This document shows positions 31,344-34,839 of a DNA stretch of 34,839 nt, in pieces. Every line of letters starts with the position of its first letter. Position 1 is the stretch's first letter. The translations under genes were made by a program, and so were the position numbers. The notes under the pieces are model-generated. The model worked only from the letters and a program-made list of their open reading frames with translations, was not told where the DNA came from and searched no databases. The DNA is from Actinomycetota bacterium (GTDB lineage Bacteria > Actinomycetota > Acidimicrobiia > Acidimicrobiales > Palsa-688), in contig JAJPKN010000032.1 of assembly GCA_021323695.1 (NCBI GenBank), forward strand, positions 1 to 34,839, in the 5' to 3' direction.

Positions 31344-31378
31344 GGCGTGGTGCTGGCCGGCCCCGCCGGCACCACGCC
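31344..31378 (+). terminator. Strong intra-operon hairpin between binding protein and permease
   Basis: GGCGTGGTGC (31344-31353) pairs perfectly with GCACCACGCC (31369-31378), and inner CCGGC/GCCGG pairing extends the stem. It lies 19 bp after the binding-protein stop and 40 bp before the first permease. Similar hairpins in mal-type operons stabilise the upstream mRNA or cause partial termination, so that binding protein exceeds permease. No T-run follows. Confidence 0.55.
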
Positions 31379-31417
31379 GGGCCACGGCCCTGGCCAGCTG
31401 AAGCAACGGTGGGTGCC

Positions 31418-32581
31418 ATGAGCCTGAAGGACAAGCCTGTGGCCGGTACGCTAGACGCCTCCGCGTCGTCGGCAGGACGCGCTCAAGCGGCTGCCAGCCC
31501 ACAAGTCAGAAGTCCGCGGCGCCGCGGCCCGCAGGGCAAAGGGGCCAAGGGCACCCCACCCAGGCAGACGGGCACCGGCCGGCTGCGCCGAGGTGAGCAC
31601 CTGTTCGGGTGGCTGTTCGTGTCCCCGGCCTTGGCCGTGCTGTTGCTGTTCTTGTTCGTGCCCATCCTCCTGGCCCTCTACATCAGTTTCACCAACTGGT
31701 CGGGGCTTACCAACCCCCTCAGCTCCAGCGTCAAGTGGGTGGGCCTGGCCAACTACAAGACGCTGCTCAGCGAGCCTGGCCTGTACCGCCAGGACTTCGG
31801 GACGGCCATCCGGAACAACTTGTACTTCGTCCTGTTCACCGTGCCCCTGCAGACCGGGCTCGCTTTGTTGCTGGCCGTTGTGGTCAACAACAAGTTCCTC
31901 CGGGCCAAGGGCTTTTTCAGGACAGTGGCCTATTTCCCGTCGGTCACCAGCTCCATTGCCATAACGGTGGTGTTCATGTTCCTGTTCCAGGGCACCGGGG
32001 TGGTGAACACCATCTTGGGGGCCTTCGGTGTCCAGGGGCCCAACTGGCTCTACGACACCCGCGGCCTGTTCACGCTCATATACAACGCTTTTGGGGTCAA
32101 CAACCCGTCGGTGCTGGTCAACCACGGGTTCCTCGGGTTGAACCTGTGGGGCTGGGTGGCGGGGCCGTCCCTCGGCATGTGCGTGGTGATCATCATGCTG
32201 GTCTGGACGACGTCGGGCACCTTCATGCTGTTCTTCCTAGCCGCCCTGCAGCAGATCTCCGAGGACCTCGACGAGGCGAGCGAGATCGACGGGGCCACCC
32301 CTTGGCAACGCTTCCGCCGGGTCACCTTGCCGCTGGTGCGCCCGACCCTGGTGCTGGTGCTGGTGCTCGGGTTCATATCGACCTGGCAGGTGTTCGACCA
32401 GATATTCCTCATCGGACCGCTCAACCCGGCCACCATCACCCCCGCCTACTTCTCTTACCAGATCAGCTTCCAGGACAGCAATTTCGGGGCCGGTGCAGCC
32501 GTGGCCTTCCTGTTGTTCTGCCTCATCGTCTTCCTGACTGTCCTGCAGCGCAAGTTCATCAAGGAGGACCTGACCCAATGA
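31418..32581 (+). CDS. ABC sugar permease, MalF/UgpA type
   Basis: This 387-residue inner-membrane subunit has a long, Arg/Gly/Pro-rich cytoplasmic N-tail (about 60 residues). About six spans follow, starting at HLFGWLFVSPALAVLLLFLFVPILL. The EAA loop, EDLDEASEIDGATPWQRFRRVTLPLVRPT, near residue 285, is the ATPase docking site. The ATG at 31418 is favoured over the GTG at 31409. The last codons overlap the next permease (ATGA, 4 bp). It is paired with the MalG-like subunit and the upstream binding protein. Confidence 0.94.
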   Translation: MSLKDKPVAGTLDASASSAGRAQAAASPQVRSPRRRGPQGKGAKGTPPRQTGTGRLRRGEHLFGWLFVSPALAVLLLFLFVPILLALYISFTNWSGLTNPLSSSVKWVGLANYKTLLSEPGLYRQDFGTAIRNNLYFVLFTVPLQTGLALLLAVVVNNKFLRAKGFFRTVAYFPSVTSSIAITVVFMFLFQGTGVVNTILGAFGVQGPNWLYDTRGLFTLIYNAFGVNNPSVLVNHGFLGLNLWGWVAGPSLGMCVVIIMLVWTTSGTFMLFFLAALQQISEDLDEASEIDGATPWQRFRRVTLPLVRPTLVLVLVLGFISTWQVFDQIFLIGPLNPATITPAYFSYQISFQDSNFGAGAAVAFLLFCLIVFLTVLQRKFIKEDLTQ

Positions 32582-33438
32582 GCGCGGGCCGCAAGTCTGG
32601 CTGGAGGCTGGCGCTCCGTTACGGGGTGATGGCGGTGTTCGCCGGGCTGTACATCTTCCCCTTCGTCATAGAGGTGGGCAACTCGTTCAAGAGCGACCCG
32701 GCCGCCACCGCCCACGCCCTGGACCCCATACCCAACCCGGTGGACCTCACGGCCTGGAAGCAGATCTTTGGGATCGGCGCCGCCGCCTCGGTGACCGATT
32801 TCCCTCGCTGGCTGTTCAACAGCGCTTTTCTTTCCATCACCATAACTGTCGGCCGGGTGTTCCTGGACAGCCTGGCGGGCTACGCCCTGGCCCGGCTGCA
32901 GTTCCACGGCCGTAGGCTGGTATTTGCCTTCGTGATCGCCACCTTGGCGGTGCCCGGGGTGGTGCTGCTGATCCCCAAGTTCTTGATGTTGAAACAGCTG
33001 GGCATGTTCAACAGCTACCAGGGGATGATCCTGCCCATGCTGGTGGACGCTACCGGCATATTCCTGATGCGCCAGTTCTTCTTGCAGGTCCCGGTGTCCC
33101 TGGAGGAGGCGGGGAGGGTGGACGGCGCCAGCATCTGGCAGGTGTACTGGCGGATCGTGCTGCCCGTCGTCCGGCCCGGCCTGCTCACGTTGCTCATCCT
33201 GTCGTTCCAGGGGTCGTGGAACGAGTTCCAGTTCTACGAGATAGCTACGATCTCGCCCAAGTACTTCACGCTCAACACAGGGCTGGCCAACATCGTGGGC
33301 GGGGGGCTGTCGGCCGGCAACCAGTTCCCGCTCAAGCTGGGAGCGGCCACGTTGACGGTGCTGCCCATAGCCGTGCTGTTCTTCATGCTCCAGAAGTACA
33401 TCCGCCCGGGCGGGATGGCGGGGGCGGTCAAGGGCTAG
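32578..33438 (+). CDS. ABC sugar permease, MalG/UgpE type
   Basis: This 286-residue six-span subunit has the EAA motif VSLEEAGRVDGASIWQVYWRIVLPVVRPG (about residue 180). It ends in FFMLQKYIRPGGMAGAVKG, typical of the family. The ATG lies within the stop of the preceding permease (ATGA). No ATPase gene follows in this operon, so a shared MsmK/UgpC-type ATPase encoded elsewhere must energise the importer. Two GC-rich hairpins follow the stop codon. Confidence 0.95.
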   Translation: MSAGRKSGWRLALRYGVMAVFAGLYIFPFVIEVGNSFKSDPAATAHALDPIPNPVDLTAWKQIFGIGAAASVTDFPRWLFNSAFLSITITVGRVFLDSLAGYALARLQFHGRRLVFAFVIATLAVPGVVLLIPKFLMLKQLGMFNSYQGMILPMLVDATGIFLMRQFFLQVPVSLEEAGRVDGASIWQVYWRIVLPVVRPGLLTLLILSFQGSWNEFQFYEIATISPKYFTLNTGLANIVGGGLSAGNQFPLKLGAATLTVLPIAVLFFMLQKYIRPGGMAGAVKG

Positions 33439-33440
33439 CC

Positions 33441-33476
33441 GGGGCCCGGCCTGGGGCCCCGCCCGGGGTGCCGGGC
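33441..33476 (+). terminator. Tandem GC hairpins ending the importer operon
   Basis: GGGGCCC (33441-33447) pairs with GGGCCCC (33454-33460). Immediately after it, GCCCGG (33461-33466) pairs with CCGGGC (33471-33476). They begin 3 bp after the stop codon of the last permease gene. Confidence 0.65.
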
Positions 33477-33749
33477 GGAGGTGCCCCCAGGGGGGCGTCG
33501 GGTGGTCCTCGCCAGCACTGGGCCGACCGCTCGCAACTCCTTTGGCGGGTCGCTGTTCTGCCGTGCAGCCGGACTGGCGGTCGGGGGACGTCCGCTGGCG
33601 TGGTGCAGGCCTACGAGGGCCCACTACTAAGACTAAGGTGGGCCACCGGGGCGAACCTGGGCGGGGTCGCCTGGGTAAGGTGTGGCGACATTAGCCATTC
33701 AGAAAGTTAGTCATCGCAGGCGTTGACTAGGCTCGGGCCGCGGGAACTC
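33477..33749. other. Intergenic region without recognisable gene
   Basis: About 270 bp separate the importer operon from the convergent restriction gene. Base composition falls towards the right (AT-richer around 33690-33780), where the accessory restriction genes begin. I see no tRNA, no clear palindrome and no coding frame with family resemblance. Confidence 0.5.
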
Positions 33750-34469
33750 TCAAACCACCCCGAACCTGGCGCTGTAAGCCTCAGCTATCTTCTCGATGAA
33801 GTCGTTCCAGCGCAACCCTGTCCCAGCTGCTGGCAAATCGGTTTCTTTGCAGCCGGTAAGCCTGTCGAAGGCGACAACAGCAATAGCCTCCAGGAGGTGC
33901 CCAGCATCGCCCTCGGTACGCCGGCTGCCCGCTCTGGCGAAGCGCCCGACGGCGCGCAATAGAAGGTCTGATGTGGGCTTCCAGGCGCTGTCGTCATTGG
34001 AGCGCACGCGCTCGGTGGTGGGCAGGGTCAAGACCCCACCCACCACGGCGAATGGGAACTTCAGGTGGATGTTGACAGCAAAAGCTCGCATGTCGCCGAA
34101 GCGGTTCCACAGAGCCCGTCCCACAGCGAGGTGCACAGGTTTCAGCTCCACCGCCAGGGTTAGCCCATCAGTCCGCGTTATTTCGGACACGTCAGCCTTT
34201 ACCGTCCTGAGCCCACCGCCCACCTCGTGCTCTCCGGCGGTTGCCGATCGCAGCTCGAGGCCCTGCGCGCGAAGAGCCTTGAGCGTTACCTTGGCGAGCG
34301 TGCTGGATAACCGGATCTGGGCGGCCTTGGCTCGCTTTGGCCCAAGGTCTGTAGCGTGCCGGATATATTCGGCGGCAGCCCTGCAGTAGTCATCGACCGA
34401 TGGGTTCGTGAGGCGAGGGAGGCCATCGACGAGTTGCAGGCCCGTCCGGTCGGCTGGTTGCACGGGCAT
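33750..34469 (-). CDS. Putative type II restriction endonuclease
   Basis: This 239-residue protein lies 7 bp downstream of a DNA methyltransferase in the same direction. It contains a PD-(D/E)xK-like centre: KADVSEITRTDGLTLAVELKP, with Asp93, then Glu108 and Lys110 of the ELK triad. This is followed by VHLAVGRALWNRFGDMRAFAVNIHLKFPFAVVGG. The pairing with a methyltransferase and the motif support a type II endonuclease. I do not recognise the specific family or recognition sequence. Codon use is less GC-extreme than the neighbours, consistent with transfer. The start ATG at 34469 is tentative, with no strong ribosome-binding site, so translation may be coupled to the methyltransferase. Confidence 0.7.
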   Translation of the reverse strand: MPVQPADRTGLQLVDGLPRLTNPSVDDYCRAAAEYIRHATDLGPKRAKAAQIRLSSTLAKVTLKALRAQGLELRSATAGEHEVGGGLRTVKADVSEITRTDGLTLAVELKPVHLAVGRALWNRFGDMRAFAVNIHLKFPFAVVGGVLTLPTTERVRSNDDSAWKPTSDLLLRAVGRFARAGSRRTEGDAGHLLEAIAVVAFDRLTGCKETDLPAAGTGLRWNDFIEKIAEAYSARFGVV

Positions 34470-34476
34470 GTGGTGC

Positions 34477-34839
34477 TCAGGCAGAGAGGCCGAGCGAGCC
34501 TTGGACGGGTGCGGCCAGGGCGTCAGCGACGCGCTCTACAGCGCCGCGGAAATACTCAGGGTCGACTTCGAAGCCGATACTGTTGCGTCCCCAGCGAGCC
34601 GTGGCCACGGAGGTCGTACCGGTGCCGAGGAACGGGTCGAGCACCGTATCGCCTGCGAACGAGAACATCCGCACCAGGCGCTCTGCCAAGATAAGGGGGT
34701 AAGGGGCAGGGTGGTTAGCCGTTGAGGCCCCAGTGACATGCCAGATTTGCTGGAACAGCTCAGCGTGCTCAGCCGCGGGGATGACGGACAGCACCCGCGC
34801 CGCTAAGTTGGGCTTGCGGTAGCCTCCCGGTTTGCGCTG
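34477..34839 (-). CDS. Beta-class DNA methyltransferase, C-terminal part (truncated by window edge)
   Basis: The frame is open to the right end of the window, giving 120 residues of the C-terminus. It contains WHVTGASTANHPAPYPLILAERLVRMFS, then the AdoMet-binding motif DPFLGTGTTSVATARWGRNSIGFEVDPEYF. Placing the FxGxG-type motif I at the C-terminus identifies a beta-class N4-cytosine or N6-adenine methyltransferase. The catalytic (D/S)PP(Y/W) motif lies outside the window. It precedes the endonuclease gene and presumably protects the host. The target base and site are unknown. Confidence 0.85.
   Translation of the reverse strand, partial: QRKPGGYRKPNLAARVLSVIPAAEHAELFQQIWHVTGASTANHPAPYPLILAERLVRMFSFAGDTVLDPFLGTGTTSVATARWGRNSIGFEVDPEYFRGAVERVADALAAPVQGSLGLSA

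Noticed and set aside
33477..33749. tRNA or small RNA in the gap before the restriction gene
   Set aside because: No T-arm consensus or cloverleaf could be found by eye, and no promoter-terminator pair brackets a transcript.

Overview
The window is about 35 kb of GC-rich DNA (roughly 70 % G+C by eye). Gene content and codon use suggest a Gram-positive actinobacterium, possibly of the Acidimicrobiia type. GTG starts and 1-4 bp gene overlaps are common. The evidence is a membrane-bound respiratory nitrate reductase without a Tat leader, actinobacterial-style sugar ABC systems under LacI regulators, and a hicBA module. No rRNA, tRNA, CRISPR or complete insertion sequence was recognised.

Layout. 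(1) 62-1192: a broken AAA ATPase. (2) 1346-3829: a MarR regulator divergent from a ClC anion channel with CBS domains, with a strong palindrome at the MarR start. (3) 3738-11485, minus strand: a tightly overlapping narGHJI operon that ends in a SLAC1/TDT-family channel gene, with no NarK in the window. A divergent HTH regulator with a C-terminal cysteine set (11686-12459) faces narG. (4) 12601-20288: a ribose-type ABC importer on the minus strand, divergent from a LacI regulator, an FGGY kinase and a two-subunit DhaK/DhaL kinase whose substrate pocket is altered. A DhnA/LsrF-type class I aldolase (21814-22626) probably belongs to the same sugar pathway. (5) 20414-21695: a toxin-antitoxin graveyard, with intact hicBA flanked by two decayed copies of an RHH-antitoxin/Doc-toxin module. 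(6) 22701-25054: a DHA2-type multidrug exporter and a divergent TetR. (7) 25009-33438: a secreted PQQ-type beta-propeller and a glycogen-debranching-type glucosidase, divergent from a second LacI regulator and a MalE/F/G-type importer without its own ATPase. (8) 33750-34839: a restriction endonuclease and a truncated DNA methyltransferase.

How the genes work together. The nar block makes a quinol-nitrate reductase, and the two anion-channel genes beside it could move nitrate, nitrite or chloride. Regions 4 and 7 are two separate carbohydrate modules. Each is organised around a divergent promoter with a perfect LacI-type palindrome (15852-15863 and 28773-28786). An unusual architectural feature is that several operon junctions carry short degenerate tandem repeats of unrelated sequence.
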